Counted from the stretch's first letter, positions 18,304 to 27,476 are shown. The stretch is 64,000 bases of DNA from Parasediminibacterium sp046546515 (GCF_046546515.1 NZ_JBKHKJ010000027.1:1-64000); one strand, 5' to 3'. Program-made: numbers and translations. Notes: generated by a model not told the origin, from the sequence alone.

Positions 18304-20514
18304 CTATTTTACACCAGCCCCATTTGTAATCGCTGTTTCAGGATTGATGAAATGTAATTTACCCGTACTATCTTCTGCCATTAAAATCATCCCATTACTG
18401 TCTATACCACGCATTTTACGTGGTGCAAGGTTGGCAACAATAGTTACTTGCTTGCCTACAATTTCTTCCGGGGTAAAATGCAGGGCAATGCCACTAACAA
18501 TTGTTCTTGTTTCAAAACCGAGGTCAACAGAAAGCTTTAATAGCTTGTCTGCCTTTGGTACTTTTTCTGCGGCTACTATCGTGCCTACACGCAAATCAAT
18601 CTTTGCAAAATCGTCAAATACTATTTCGGCAGCTATTGGCGCTGGTTCGTTTGCTACTACTGGTTGTTCTATTGTTGTTTTTGCTTCTTCCACTTTCTTT
18701 TCTGTTGATGCTTTTAATTTAGCCAATTGAGCTTCTATTTCTTCGTTCTCTATTTTCCTGAATAGCAATTGCGGTTCACGCAGGCTGTAGCCTACTTTTA
18801 GTAAATCTAACCTTCCTGCATTTTCCCATTCCAATATTTTATCTACCACTTTCATTATCTTGCAAAGCTTAGCTGCGGTAAATGGTAAAAATGGATGGAT
18901 TAAAATAGCCAAGTTGGCTGTTAATTGCAAGCACAGGTGCATACAATTATCAATTCTCTTTTTCCCAGCTTCAGAAAGTTGCCCATCAATGGTTTCTTTT
19001 TTGGCAACAATCCATGGCTCTTTGTCCTGCATGTATTTATTTCCCTTCCGGGCTAAATCAATCACTTCAAACAAAGCATCCCTAAACTTATAAGCTTCCA
19101 ATAAGCTTTCTACTTTTATAGCTGCTTCTTTAATATCTGCTATCAATTGCTTGTCAGCATCATCTATAATATCATTATGAAATGGTGGCACTTTTCCGCT
19201 GCAATGTTTGTGCATCATCACAAAAGTGCGGTTCACAAAATTGCCGAAGATGTTCGATAATTCATTATTGCTTGCATCTTGAAAACCCTTCCATGTAAAT
19301 TCACTATCCTTTGATTCTGGGGCAATTTGCGTAAGGTAATAACGCAATACATCTGCCATGCTGTCGCCACCATTGTCTTTTTTTATCCAGCCGTTTATAT
19401 AATCCTCTATTTCTATGCTCCATCCTCGGCTCGTACTCATTTTATCGCCTTCCAGGTTCATAAATTCGTTGGCAGGAACGTTGGTAGGTAATATATTGCC
19501 ATGCAATTTCAGCATTACTGGGAAAATGATGCAATGGAAAACAATATTATCCTTACCTATAAAATGAACGAGTTTGGTATCAGGGGCATACCAGTAAGGC
19601 ATCCAGTCTTTTTCGTTGTTGATGGCCCATTGTTTAGTGGCACTTATGTAACCGATTGGTGCATCGAACCAAACATAGAGGACCTTGCCAGCAGCATCTG
19701 TTTGGCTAACAGCTAACTGTTGACGGTCAACAGACTTTGTGGAATCGGTCAACGGCAAATGTATCCCCCAATCTAAATCCCTAGTTACGGCACGGGGTTG
19801 CAAGCCGCCATCAATCCAGCTTTTGCATTGACCAACAACGCTGGTACGCCAGTCGTTTTTATGGTCTTCTAAAATCCATTGCCTTAAAAAATCTTCGTGC
19901 CTATTCAGTGGCAAGTACCAGTGTTTGGTCGATTTTTTTATAGGTGCATTACCGCTCAAAGTACTTACTGGATTAATCAACATTTCAGGACTTAACGAAC
20001 TGCCGCATTTTTCGCATTGATCTCCGTATGCATTTGGGTTGGCACATACCGGGCAAGTTCCTTTTATATACCTATCAGCCAAAAAAGTAGCTGTTGCTTC
20101 ATCATAATATTGCTCGCTTTCCTTTACTTCCAAATCGCCATTGTTGTTTAGCACCGTAAAAAATTCCTGTGCCGTTTCGTGGTGAAGGGGGGAAGAGGTT
20201 CGGTGGTAAATGTCAAAGGCAATACCCAAGTCTTTAAAATTCTGTTCTATAATGGGATGGTACTTATCAATAATAGCCTGTGCAGTAGTACCTTCCTTCA
20301 TCGCTTGGATGGGGATGGCTGTTCCATGCTCGTCGCTGCCGCAAACAAAAGCAACATCACGCTTCTGGGCTTTTAAATAGCGCACATAAATATCTGCTGG
20401 CAAGTAAGCCCCTGCCAAATGCCCAATATGTTTTAGCCCATTGGCATAGGGAAGTGCCGCTGTTATTAAATATCGTGCTGGTTTGCTGTTTATCGTATTG
20501 TTGTTGCTGTCCAT
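18304..20514 (-). CDS. metG: Methionyl-tRNA synthetase with fused tRNA-binding domain
   Basis: Class I aminoacyl-tRNA synthetase charging tRNA-Met. The HIGH signature is at residues 29-32 (PYANGLKHIGHLAGAY); the zinc-knuckle insertion is seen as CPVCANPNAYGDQCEKC; the KMSKS-equivalent loop reads KMSTS (near residue 360). The anticodon-binding helical domain follows. The C-terminal 110 residues form an EMAP/Trbp111-type domain (FAKIDLRVGTIVAAEKVPKA), giving 736 residues. A lysine/glutamate-rich linker precedes that domain. Upstream lies an inverted repeat of the CCCGTCATTTC family; the gene is alone on its strand. Confidence 0.98.
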   Translation of the reverse strand: MDSNNNTINSKPARYLITAALPYANGLKHIGHLAGAYLPADIYVRYLKAQKRDVAFVCGSDEHGTAIPIQAMKEGTTAQAIIDKYHPIIEQNFKDLGIAFDIYHRTSSPLHHETAQEFFTVLNNNGDLEVKESEQYYDEATATFLADRYIKGTCPVCANPNAYGDQCEKCGSSLSPEMLINPVSTLSGNAPIKKSTKHWYLPLNRHEDFLRQWILEDHKNDWRTSVVGQCKSWIDGGLQPRAVTRDLDWGIHLPLTDSTKSVDRQQLAVSQTDAAGKVLYVWFDAPIGYISATKQWAINNEKDWMPYWYAPDTKLVHFIGKDNIVFHCIIFPVMLKLHGNILPTNVPANEFMNLEGDKMSTSRGWSIEIEDYINGWIKKDNGGDSMADVLRYYLTQIAPESKDSEFTWKGFQDASNNELSNIFGNFVNRTFVMMHKHCSGKVPPFHNDIIDDADKQLIADIKEAAIKVESLLEAYKFRDALFEVIDLARKGNKYMQDKEPWIVAKKETIDGQLSEAGKKRIDNCMHLCLQLTANLAILIHPFLPFTAAKLCKIMKVVDKILEWENAGRLDLLKVGYSLREPQLLFRKIENEEIEAQLAKLKASTEKKVEEAKTTIEQPVVANEPAPIAAEIVFDDFAKIDLRVGTIVAAEKVPKADKLLKLSVDLGFETRTIVSGIALHFTPEEIVGKQVTIVANLAPRKMRGIDSNGMILMAEDSTGKLHFINPETAITNGAGVK

Positions 20515-20545
20515 TTTTTTCTGCGATTTTTTATTCTATAAACGT

Positions 20546-20643
20546 CCCGTCATTTCAACGAAGGAGAAATCTTTTAAAGTTTGCACCAATTTCTTTTCTT
20601 GCCTATAGCAAGGTGAGATTTCTCCTTCGTCGAAATGACGGGG
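20546..20643. repeat. Dispersed inverted repeat CCCCGTCATTTCGACG, copy 2
   Basis: Arms cccgtcatttcaacgaagga (from 20546) and gagatttctccttcgtcgaaatgacggg (to 20643) are inverted; the loop holds ctatagcaaggt, also seen in copy 1 at 4090-4219. Lies just upstream of metG. Confidence 0.85.
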
Positions 20644-20785
20644 AAAGATGATGTTTTTGAAGGGTGCAAAAATAGGTAAATACAAAGTAAGGAAAGGATT
20701 TTGGAAATATGCTATTGCTTAAAAAGCAGTTTGCTTGCTATCTTTCTACGGCTATTTTTTTGAAAAAAATCTTTATTTTTAGTTC

Positions 20786-21328
20786 ATGGGGCTAGTAAAC
20801 ACTTTACTTAAATACACTTACAGCGACTACCTTGGCTGGGAAGGCAGGTGGGAACTCATTAATGGGCATCCTATAGATATTAGCCCATCGCCTGTGCCGC
20901 TGCATCAGGTGATAGCTGAAAACATAGCTTATGAATTTGGCAAGGCAATTAGGGAGGCAAAATGTAAGCATTGCAAAGTAGTACAGGCACTAGACTATAA
21001 AATAAGCGAGGAAACAGTGATATGCCCCGATGTATTAATTATGTGCAAACCAGCAAAGAAGAAATTCCTCGATTTTTCCCCATCACTTGTAGTTGAAATA
21101 TTATCTCCTTCCACAGCTTTGCGGGATAGGAATATAAAATTCAATATTTACGAATAATAAGGCGTACCTTTTTACCTAATTGTAGATATAAACAAGGAAC
21201 AAACGGACATATTCGTTTTGAAGGATGGAAAATATGAATTGGTTGCTATAAATGATGTTGATACCCCTTTTGCCTTCACTTTAGATGAAGGATGCAAAGT
21301 ATCGCCTTACTTGCATGAAATATGGTGA
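20786..21328 (+). pseudogene. Uma2-family (DUF820) nuclease-like gene with two adjacent stop codons
   Basis: The frame from ATG 20786 to TGA 21326-21328 is 181 codons, the usual length of Uma2 proteins, and reads intact except for TAA TAA at codons 124-125. Before the stops it shows WEGRWELINGHPIDISPSP, VICPDVLIMC and PSLVVEILSPST, the PDDEXK-like core of the family; after them GVPFYLIVDINKEQTDIF continues the expected fold. Uma2 proteins commonly have EQQGV here, so CAA CAA has probably become TAA TAA by two C-to-T changes. Translation would give a 123-residue truncated product lacking the last strands. Function of the family is unsettled. No neighbour suggests a partner. Confidence 0.85.
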
Positions 21329-21450
21329 GTTTTACATCACTAATTAAATGATTAGGGTAATGTTGAAGAAAGCACTTTCCCTAAGTTGGTATTTCACAAA
21401 ACCTGTTTGATTGGCCACTTGAATGTGATACAAAAACCTTGGCGCTTATT

Positions 21451-22089
21451 TTATTTGTTTACCACCATAAAGCCTCCATAAAAATCGTCTGTAACCGGTA
21501 CTTTTTTCCCGTAGTTGTCCATATAGCCGTTGCAGATATAAGCCACATGCTTTTTACGCCAACCTACCACGTTGCATTTGTCGCTAAAATCGGGGTGGTA
21601 GCCCAGCATCACAATATTGTTTTCAAGCCCCAGCTTATAAAAACTTTTCTTGCCACTAGATATGCGGACCAATCTATAAATTGATGCGTCGTAAGTAGGT
21701 ATGTTTTCCAATGTTTGCTTTACCTTGGCCATCACTGCAAAGCACCGTTTGGCATACTGCATCACTTCGGGGATGCCTGCATCGCCTTTCCTGATGTGCA
21801 TAATGGTGTCTGCAATATTAAATTCCCGTTGGCTAATATTGTAAGTTGCCCCATTTTTCAGGGTTACCTCCGTGAGCGTGTCATTCACAGGGCGTTCTTT
21901 AAAAACACCATAAAGGCCAAAAACACTGATGGCAGCTTTTATAACGCCTATAGAAACACAGTCGCCATGGTCGCCTTGTTTAAAACAGCTAAATATCAGC
22001 TCCTTGTCCACCGGTTTTATTTCGTGGGTTTGCGCTTTTGCCACGCCACTTACAGCAAGCAATAGAAGCAATAAATTCTTTTTGAACAT
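21451..22089 (-). CDS. Exported protein, possibly cysteine-protease-like
   Basis: The start MFKKNLLLLLLAVSG gives a signal peptide cleaved near VAKAQ; the ATG six codons upstream was set aside because it delays the signal. The mature part (about 190 residues) contains FKQGDHGDCVSIGVIKAAIS, which resembles the Q-G-x-x-GDC cysteine region of calpain or papain-like proteases, and near the C-terminus WRKKHVAYICNGYMDNYG, which could supply the histidine and asparagine. This is motif reading only; many such genes are annotated as hypothetical. It is a single gene, with its stop facing the Uma2 pseudogene. Confidence 0.6.
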   Translation of the reverse strand: MFKKNLLLLLLAVSGVAKAQTHEIKPVDKELIFSCFKQGDHGDCVSIGVIKAAISVFGLYGVFKERPVNDTLTEVTLKNGATYNISQREFNIADTIMHIRKGDAGIPEVMQYAKRCFAVMAKVKQTLENIPTYDASIYRLVRISSGKKSFYKLGLENNIVMLGYHPDFSDKCNVVGWRKKHVAYICNGYMDNYGKKVPVTDDFYGGFMVVNK

Positions 22090-22107
22090 TACACCCTGTT
22101 TATCCAT

Positions 22108-22449
22108 TTTTTTTGGTGATTGAAAAATTGGTTACCAATTACAAGGTGTGCCGCGATGCTAATTTGTAATATAGCTTTGGCTAAGTTCTAAACAGCTTTG
22201 TAGGATTCAAAAACCTATAAAGGTTATCAAGGCATCATCTTCGCAAACTATCGTTGCAACTTGGCGTAAGGTTTGTTCAAAATATGTAGAAAAAAGAATA
22301 CAAATTATAGCTATTAATGCTTTGTTGCTTGAATAGGCATGTTCTTAATTAAAAATTGGTGAAAAAATGCCCTTAAATTTTATATTGTAGAATATATTCC
22401 ACAATATTTATTTATTGGCACGTTTTAATAAAATAACTATTGGCACTTC
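22108..22449. other. Intergenic region between divergent genes
   Basis: Gene-free, AT-rich. Holds a small hairpin AACCTATAAAGGTT (about 22208-22221) and a larger dyad at 22384-22405. No clear TTTG/TAnnTTTG promoter was identified. Confidence 0.5.
22384..22405. promoter_or_regulatory. 22-bp dyad upstream of histidine kinase
   Basis: ATTGTAGAATA / TATTCCACAAT form an inverted repeat with a single mismatch pair, 45 bp before the kinase start codon. Operator function is inference from symmetry and position. Confidence 0.45.
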
Positions 22450-25203
22450 ATGGAAAATACATACCTGCAGCAGAATTTAACAGCTATTTTTACGCAATTG
22501 CCCATTGCAATATGTATTTTAAATGGGCCTGACTTTACTATTGCAATGGCCAATGACAAAGCACTTGAGTTATGGGGTAAAACCAAAGAGGAGGTAATGA
22601 ACAAACCTACATTCCAAGTATTTCCAGAACTGGAGGCACAAGGTTTTTTAGATATACTAAATGGCGTTTATACTACAGGCAAGCATTTTATTTCTAGTGA
22701 AAACCCAGTAAAACTAATACGTAATGACAACATAAAAGAAATATTTGTACACTTTGAATACAACCCTATATATGGTACTGATGGTAGAATAACAGGCATT
22801 ATAGGCACATCTATTGATAATACAGCACAAATAGAAGCGAAGAAAAAAATAGAACAAAGCGAACAGCAACTAAAAATTGCCCTAGAAGGGGGCGAATTAG
22901 GCACTTTCGATTATAGCCCACTTACAAACGAGCTAAACTGGTCGGGCAAAACAAAGGAATTTTTTGGATTGCCAGAAGATGCACCAGTAAGCTATGATTT
23001 ATATGTAAAAGCAATACACCCGCAAGACAGGATAAACTCCAAAGCTATTTTGGCTAAATATGAAAAAGACATGCAGCGTAATGGGTTGTATGAATTGGAA
23101 TATAGGGCTATTGGCATAAAAGACGGAAAAATAAGGTGGTTGCGATCTAAAGGAAAAGTTACGCACGATGAAGGCGGCAAGCCAATACGCTATACAGGCA
23201 TACTACAAGATATTAGCAAGCAAAAAGAAGCTGAGGATGCTTTAAAAGAAAGCGAAAACGAATTTCGCCAACTAGCAGATTTGCTGCCTGCGCTAGTGTG
23301 GACTACAGACAGCAAAGGACAGCAAACTTTTGCATCAAAACGCTGGAAAGAATTTACGGGGCTGGACCCTTGCGATGCTAGTACATTTGAAAAAATGGTG
23401 CATCCAGACGATTTGCCAGAAATTATTAAAACATGGACTCATTGCCTTGGCACAGGCAAACCATATAAAACCTATTGCCGCCTAAAAAATAAAAATGATG
23501 AATATGAATGGTTTTATGTAAACGGCGAGGCGATAAAAAATGACAATGGGGATATTGAAAAATGGATAGGCACCTTTACCAATATAAATGAGCAAAAAAA
23601 AGTAGAAGAATACCTTACTACTGCATTGCGTAAAGTAGCGGAAAGCGAGGAGCGGAGCAGGCTAGCAATAGAGGCAGCAGACCTAGGCACTTTTGACTGG
23701 AATTTATTAACCCAAGAATTTATTAGCTCGCAAAGGCTAAATGACATTTTTGGTTATCAGTTTGAATCAAAAATTACGCATGAACAGTTAGTAGCAGCTT
23801 TTCATCCTGAAGATATAACTATTAGGAACAAAGCTGTGTCCATGGCACCTGAGAAAGGCTCTTTAATTTATGAGGCAAGAACTATATGGCCAGACAAATC
23901 AATACATTGGGCAAGGGTTTATGGCAAAATCATATATGATGCAAATAATGTAGCGCAACGCATGTATGGGACGGTGATGGACATTACAGAACGGAGAATG
24001 GTAGAAAAAGAATTAGAAGAAAAGGTAATAGCCAGGACATTGGAGCTAAAGAAAAGCGAAGAAACAATTTTTAGGATGGTAAACGAAGTGCAAGACTATG
24101 CTATTCTTTTATTAAGCAAAGAAGGCATAATTGAAAACTGGAACAAAGGTGCCCAAAAAATAAAAGGATACACTAGCGATGAAATAATAGGGAAGCATTT
24201 TAGCATATTTTACAACTCGCACGATTTGGAGGCAAGCGTGCCAAACGAACTGCTTAAAAAAGCTGCAACCGTAGGTAAGGCAAGCGATGAGGGGTGGAGG
24301 GTAAAAAAAGATGGCAGCCTTTTTTGGGCAAGTGTTGCCCTTACTGCCTTGCACGACCAGGAAAACAATATAATCGGTTTTTCTAAAGTTACCCGCGACC
24401 TTACCCAAAAAAAAATTGCCGAGCAGGAACTAGAGGCAAAATCTGCCGACTTAGAAAAGGCAAATCTTGCCTTGGAAAAATCGAACAGCGAGCTGGAGCA
24501 GTTTGCCTACGTAGCAAGCCACGATTTGCAAGAGCCACTCCGGAAAATCCAGTTTTTTATTGAACGACTGAGAATTGCTTTGCCAACAACAGATACCAAT
24601 GCTATCCTATATTTCGACAAAATTAAAAACAGCACCATGCGTATGAACACCTTGATAAACGATTTGCTCGATTTTTCAAGGCTATCCAGCATGAATGAAC
24701 AATATGTAACGGTTGATTTGAATGCGGTGCTTCAAAACATTAAAACAGACTTTGAATTGATGATCCTGCAAAAAAATGCAACGGTTACCGTTTCGGCCCT
24801 GCCAACCATCGATGCTATACCGCTTCAAATGCAGCAGTTGTTTTATAATTTAGTAAGCAATGCTTTAAAGTTTTCTAAAGAAAGCGTACCCCCAGTAATA
24901 TCTGTTGGGTGCGGCAGGCTTACAGAAGCTGAAATAGCAGCATCGCACCCAAACCTAGATCCAAACCTAAGTTACTATTGCATACAAGTAAAGGATAATG
25001 GTATTGGCTTTGACCAGCAATATGCAGAAAAAATATTTGTAATTTTTCTGCGCCTCAACGATTTTTACACTTACGGCGGCACAGGCATAGGATTGGCACT
25101 TTGCAAAAAAATAATGATTAACCACCATGGGGATATTTATGCAAGAAGCGTGGAAAACGAAGGCTCGTCTTTCTATGTAGTCATCCCTGAGAAGCAATCT
25201 TAA
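22450..25203 (+). CDS. Multi-PAS sensor histidine kinase
   Basis: Cytoplasmic sensor kinase of 917 residues without membrane segments. About five PAS/PAC modules follow each other: ICILNGPDFTIAMANDKALE (1), ELNWSGKTKEFFGLPEDAP (2), LPALVWTTDSKGQQTFASKR (3), GTFDWNLLTQEFISSQRLND (4), DYAILLLSKEGIIENWNKGA (5). A short coiled coil leads to the HisKA motif ASHDLQEPLRKI with the phosphoacceptor His near residue 690, then a HATPase_c domain with VKDNGIGFDQ and GGTGIGLALC. PAS chains of this kind sense light, redox state or small ligands; which here cannot be told. The next gene, on the opposite strand and 28 bp away, is a single-domain response regulator. Confidence 0.95.
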   Translation: MENTYLQQNLTAIFTQLPIAICILNGPDFTIAMANDKALELWGKTKEEVMNKPTFQVFPELEAQGFLDILNGVYTTGKHFISSENPVKLIRNDNIKEIFVHFEYNPIYGTDGRITGIIGTSIDNTAQIEAKKKIEQSEQQLKIALEGGELGTFDYSPLTNELNWSGKTKEFFGLPEDAPVSYDLYVKAIHPQDRINSKAILAKYEKDMQRNGLYELEYRAIGIKDGKIRWLRSKGKVTHDEGGKPIRYTGILQDISKQKEAEDALKESENEFRQLADLLPALVWTTDSKGQQTFASKRWKEFTGLDPCDASTFEKMVHPDDLPEIIKTWTHCLGTGKPYKTYCRLKNKNDEYEWFYVNGEAIKNDNGDIEKWIGTFTNINEQKKVEEYLTTALRKVAESEERSRLAIEAADLGTFDWNLLTQEFISSQRLNDIFGYQFESKITHEQLVAAFHPEDITIRNKAVSMAPEKGSLIYEARTIWPDKSIHWARVYGKIIYDANNVAQRMYGTVMDITERRMVEKELEEKVIARTLELKKSEETIFRMVNEVQDYAILLLSKEGIIENWNKGAQKIKGYTSDEIIGKHFSIFYNSHDLEASVPNELLKKAATVGKASDEGWRVKKDGSLFWASVALTALHDQENNIIGFSKVTRDLTQKKIAEQELEAKSADLEKANLALEKSNSELEQFAYVASHDLQEPLRKIQFFIERLRIALPTTDTNAILYFDKIKNSTMRMNTLINDLLDFSRLSSMNEQYVTVDLNAVLQNIKTDFELMILQKNATVTVSALPTIDAIPLQMQQLFYNLVSNALKFSKESVPPVISVGCGRLTEAEIAASHPNLDPNLSYYCIQVKDNGIGFDQQYAEKIFVIFLRLNDFYTYGGTGIGLALCKKIMINHHGDIYARSVENEGSSFYVVIPEKQS

Positions 25204-25213
25204 ACCCGGATTT
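25200..25213. repeat. Possible end fragment of the palindromic element
   Basis: TTAAA followed by CCCGGATTT matches the left end and target duplication of the 173-bp element and overlaps the kinase stop codon; no right end is present. Could be chance. Confidence 0.3.
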
Positions 25214-25231
25214 AAATAAGTGTGTAAATAT

Positions 25232-25594
25232 TTACCCAGTCGTTGTGTGTATAATATTGTCCAATTGCAACAATGACAGTGGTTTTAAATAACAGGATAT
25301 GCGCTCGTCCTTTTTGTAGTATGTATTATTTGACTTTTCAAAACTATTTTTAGCAGTAATTAAATTCAGCGAAATATGAGGGTACTTGCCCAGCAAATAG
25401 TCTGCATGCTGCCAACCATACCCATCTGGCAAATTATTGTCTAAAATCACTACATCTGGCACAAAATCATTCAATAGGCTTATCCCTTCCGCAATGGTGT
25501 TTGCGTACCTGCATTCAACGCCGTTTCGCAGGCATTGCAATTTTACTAAGGTACAAAAATCGTCCTCATCATCTATAACCACTAGTTTCTTCAT
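25232..25594 (-). CDS. Stand-alone response-regulator receiver protein
   Basis: CheY-like phosphoacceptor of 120 residues with no output domain. The acidic pocket reads VVIDDEDDF (Asp8, Asp9), the phosphorylation site is Asp52 in DVVILDNNLPDG, and the conserved lysine is Lys104 in CYLKPLS. The start MKKLVVIDDE was chosen over an upstream ATG because receiver domains begin just before the first strand. It converges with the multi-PAS kinase gene and is its plausible partner. A receiver without output usually acts in a phosphorelay or by protein binding. Confidence 0.92.
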   Translation of the reverse strand: MKKLVVIDDEDDFCTLVKLQCLRNGVECRYANTIAEGISLLNDFVPDVVILDNNLPDGYGWQHADYLLGKYPHISLNLITAKNSFEKSNNTYYKKDERISCYLKPLSLLQLDNIIHTTTG

Positions 25595-25695
25595 AATTGA
25601 AAGGTAATAATCTTTAATGAGAAATTTCAGTGCCACAAAAATGATTATGGCATATTATTTTCATTAATTGTGGAAAACAATTAAACATAATCATT

Positions 25696-25902
25696 ATGAC
25701 AACTACATTAAAGATTTTCGTAGGCATCTTTGGTGCTGCCGCTATCGGGGTTACCATTGGCATGTTGGTAAACCCTGAAAAAACAAAGGAAATATGCGAC
25801 AAAGCAAAAGCGAATATTGCAGACTGGTCAGCCAATTTAAAAAACCAAGTAATACAAACTGCCTCTACCGTAGATGAGCATGTTCAGGAAGCTACTGCAT
25901 AA
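25696..25902 (+). CDS. YtxH-like small protein
   Basis: 68 residues: one hydrophobic N-terminal helix with glycines (FVGIFGAAAIGVTIGMLVNP) followed by a charged amphipathic helix (KTKEICDKAKANIADW). This layout matches YtxH-domain proteins, small membrane-associated stress proteins. It opens a three-gene run with a holin-like membrane protein and a basic small protein. Confidence 0.75.
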   Translation: MTTTLKIFVGIFGAAAIGVTIGMLVNPEKTKEICDKAKANIADWSANLKNQVIQTASTVDEHVQEATA

Positions 25903-26005
25903 ACTTTTTTTACTACTCACCACATTTACAATGTTTTTTTGTGCCTTCGTGGCCGATTAACAAAACTTGCACCTCAATAGTAATACCTATTTTAATATTT
26001 ATTTC

Positions 26006-26365
26006 ATGGAAGTTATAAAAGACACAGAAGTATTAAAAGATCGGCTAGAAGACATAACCGAGAACCTTACAGATATTATAGACACTTATTACCACCTCAC
26101 TGTTCTAAAGGTTGCAGACAGGGCTGCCACAACGCTGAGTATATTTTTTTTGTACTTGGTTTTAATGGCAATAGCACTTTTTGTGGTGCTTTTTGCAAGC
26201 ATTGGCTTGGCTGTATATTTCAACCGGGTTTTGCATACAGACATGGAAGGGTATTTTGTTGTAGCGGGCATGTATACTTTAATAGGGTTGGTATTGATGA
26301 TTTTCAGGAAAACAACCATTTTTGGTATTGTACGAAATGTTTTAATCAGAAAACTATATGAATAG
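26006..26365 (+). CDS. Phage-holin-superfamily-like membrane protein
   Basis: 119 residues from MEVIKDTEVLKD; the open frame begins 13 codons earlier but without the conserved start of these proteins. An amphipathic N-terminal helix (LEDITENLTDIIDTYYHLT) precedes two membrane helices (FFLYLVLMAIALFVVLF and YFVVAGMYTLIGLVLMI). This is the pattern of the Phage_holin_3_6 (putative holin-X) family, which in Bacteroidota chromosomes is usually a stress-associated membrane protein rather than a lysis factor. Overlaps the next gene by 8 bp, indicating translational coupling. Confidence 0.75.
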   Translation: MEVIKDTEVLKDRLEDITENLTDIIDTYYHLTVLKVADRAATTLSIFFLYLVLMAIALFVVLFASIGLAVYFNRVLHTDMEGYFVVAGMYTLIGLVLMIFRKTTIFGIVRNVLIRKLYE

Positions 26366-26693
26366 TAGCCCCGTTATAAATAATTATGAAGACTTACAGC
26401 GAGAAAAAAAGCGTTTGGAAGCCCAGCTTTTTAGGCAGAAAGAACAGTTAAGCAAAAATATAGGCAAAATAAAAGGCGACTTGGAGCCAGGCTTGTCTTT
26501 TATTAAATTATTGGGTAAACTTACGTCTAGGAACCCAGACAATAAGGTATTGAATACTGTAGTGGACTATGCAGTAGGCTTGTTGCAAAGAACAGTTTTT
26601 AAAAGGTTTAGTTGGCCATTAAAGCTAATCCTTCCTTTTGTAAGCAAAAACCTAGCATCCCATCTTTTGGGAAGTGGGAAAGAAAAAAAATGA
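26358..26693 (+). CDS. Small basic protein coupled to holin-like gene
   Basis: 111 residues. N-terminal coiled coil (YEDLQREKKRLEAQLFRQ) then a segment with VVDYAVGLLQRTVFKR and a hydrophobic C-terminus (LKLILPFVSKNLASHLL) that may associate with the membrane. I do not recognise a named family. The start codon lies inside the previous gene, so the two are made together; with the YtxH-like gene they form a conserved-looking triad. Confidence 0.7.
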   Translation: MNSSPVINNYEDLQREKKRLEAQLFRQKEQLSKNIGKIKGDLEPGLSFIKLLGKLTSRNPDNKVLNTVVDYAVGLLQRTVFKRFSWPLKLILPFVSKNLASHLLGSGKEKK

Positions 26694-26725
26694 ATAGTTA
26701 TAAATTTTATTTTCACCCCCCTCCC

Positions 26726-27325
26726 TTATTTTGCAGGTGCATTCACGGCTGCTACCACACGCTTGTCTAGCGGCGAGATGTTTTGGTTGAAAAAATGGGT
26801 AAGCACGCCATTTTCGTCTATTAGGTATTTACAAAAATTCCACACGGGGGGCTGGCTACACCAGCCGTTTTTTGCCGGGTCTGTCAACCATTGATAAACG
26901 CTGTTTTGCCCATTGCCTTTTATGACGATTGACTTTGCCATTAAAGGGAACGAAACACCATAATTTAGCTTGCAGAATTGTGCAATAGCCGTATCGCTCC
27001 CCGGTTCCTGCCCTTGAAAATCATTTGCCGGGAAGCCAATCACCACCAATTTATCTTTGTATTGCTTGTACAGGCTTTCCAATTCATTGTACTGGGCCGT
27101 GTAGCCACAATTGCTGGCCGTGTTTACAAGCAATATTTTCTTGCCCTTGTACTGGGCAAAAGAAAATGGCTGCTTATGATTGTCATTTACCTGCAAGGCA
27201 TACAAACTATCAATAGGCTTCACATTGCCACTATTGGGTAGTGCAAGCCCCCATGCAGGAAAAATCTTTGCCATCAACATCAGCACATGATATACTTGTT
27301 TTAAAATAACTTGTTTTATTGTCAT
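26726..27325 (-). CDS. Glutathione peroxidase-family thiol peroxidase
   Basis: Reduces hydrogen or lipid hydroperoxides, in bacteria normally with thioredoxin. Start MTIKQVILKQ was chosen; the upstream part of the open frame is not protein-like. An N-terminal hydrophobic stretch (about residues 10-30) may anchor or export it. The catalytic cysteine is Cys73 in NTASNCGYTAQY; FPANDFQGQEPG is the second family motif, with Asp where the catalytic Gln commonly sits, a position that varies; WNFCKYLID holds the conserved Trp and Asn. About 199 residues. The neighbouring stress triad fits an oxidative or envelope stress theme. Confidence 0.93.
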   Translation of the reverse strand: MTIKQVILKQVYHVLMLMAKIFPAWGLALPNSGNVKPIDSLYALQVNDNHKQPFSFAQYKGKKILLVNTASNCGYTAQYNELESLYKQYKDKLVVIGFPANDFQGQEPGSDTAIAQFCKLNYGVSFPLMAKSIVIKGNGQNSVYQWLTDPAKNGWCSQPPVWNFCKYLIDENGVLTHFFNQNISPLDKRVVAAVNAPAK

Positions 27326-27476
27326 CGTTGTTTCTTTAGGACATCTTATATACAAATGAATGGAAGAATAAGTTTTATTAAAAAACTTTATCACAAAGGT
27401 ACAAAGGCTCAAAATGGCACAAAGGAAATAAGGGGGAAAAGAAGAAAATAAGAGCCTGCTTTAAAAGGTGCATTTC

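Noticed and set aside
20786..21328. Reassigned TAA codon as explanation for the Uma2 stops
   Set aside because: Many neighbouring genes end properly with TAA at expected lengths.
26006..26365. Prophage remnant because of the holin-like gene
   Set aside because: No other phage genes, integrase or attachment sites; the family is common on Bacteroidota chromosomes outside phages.
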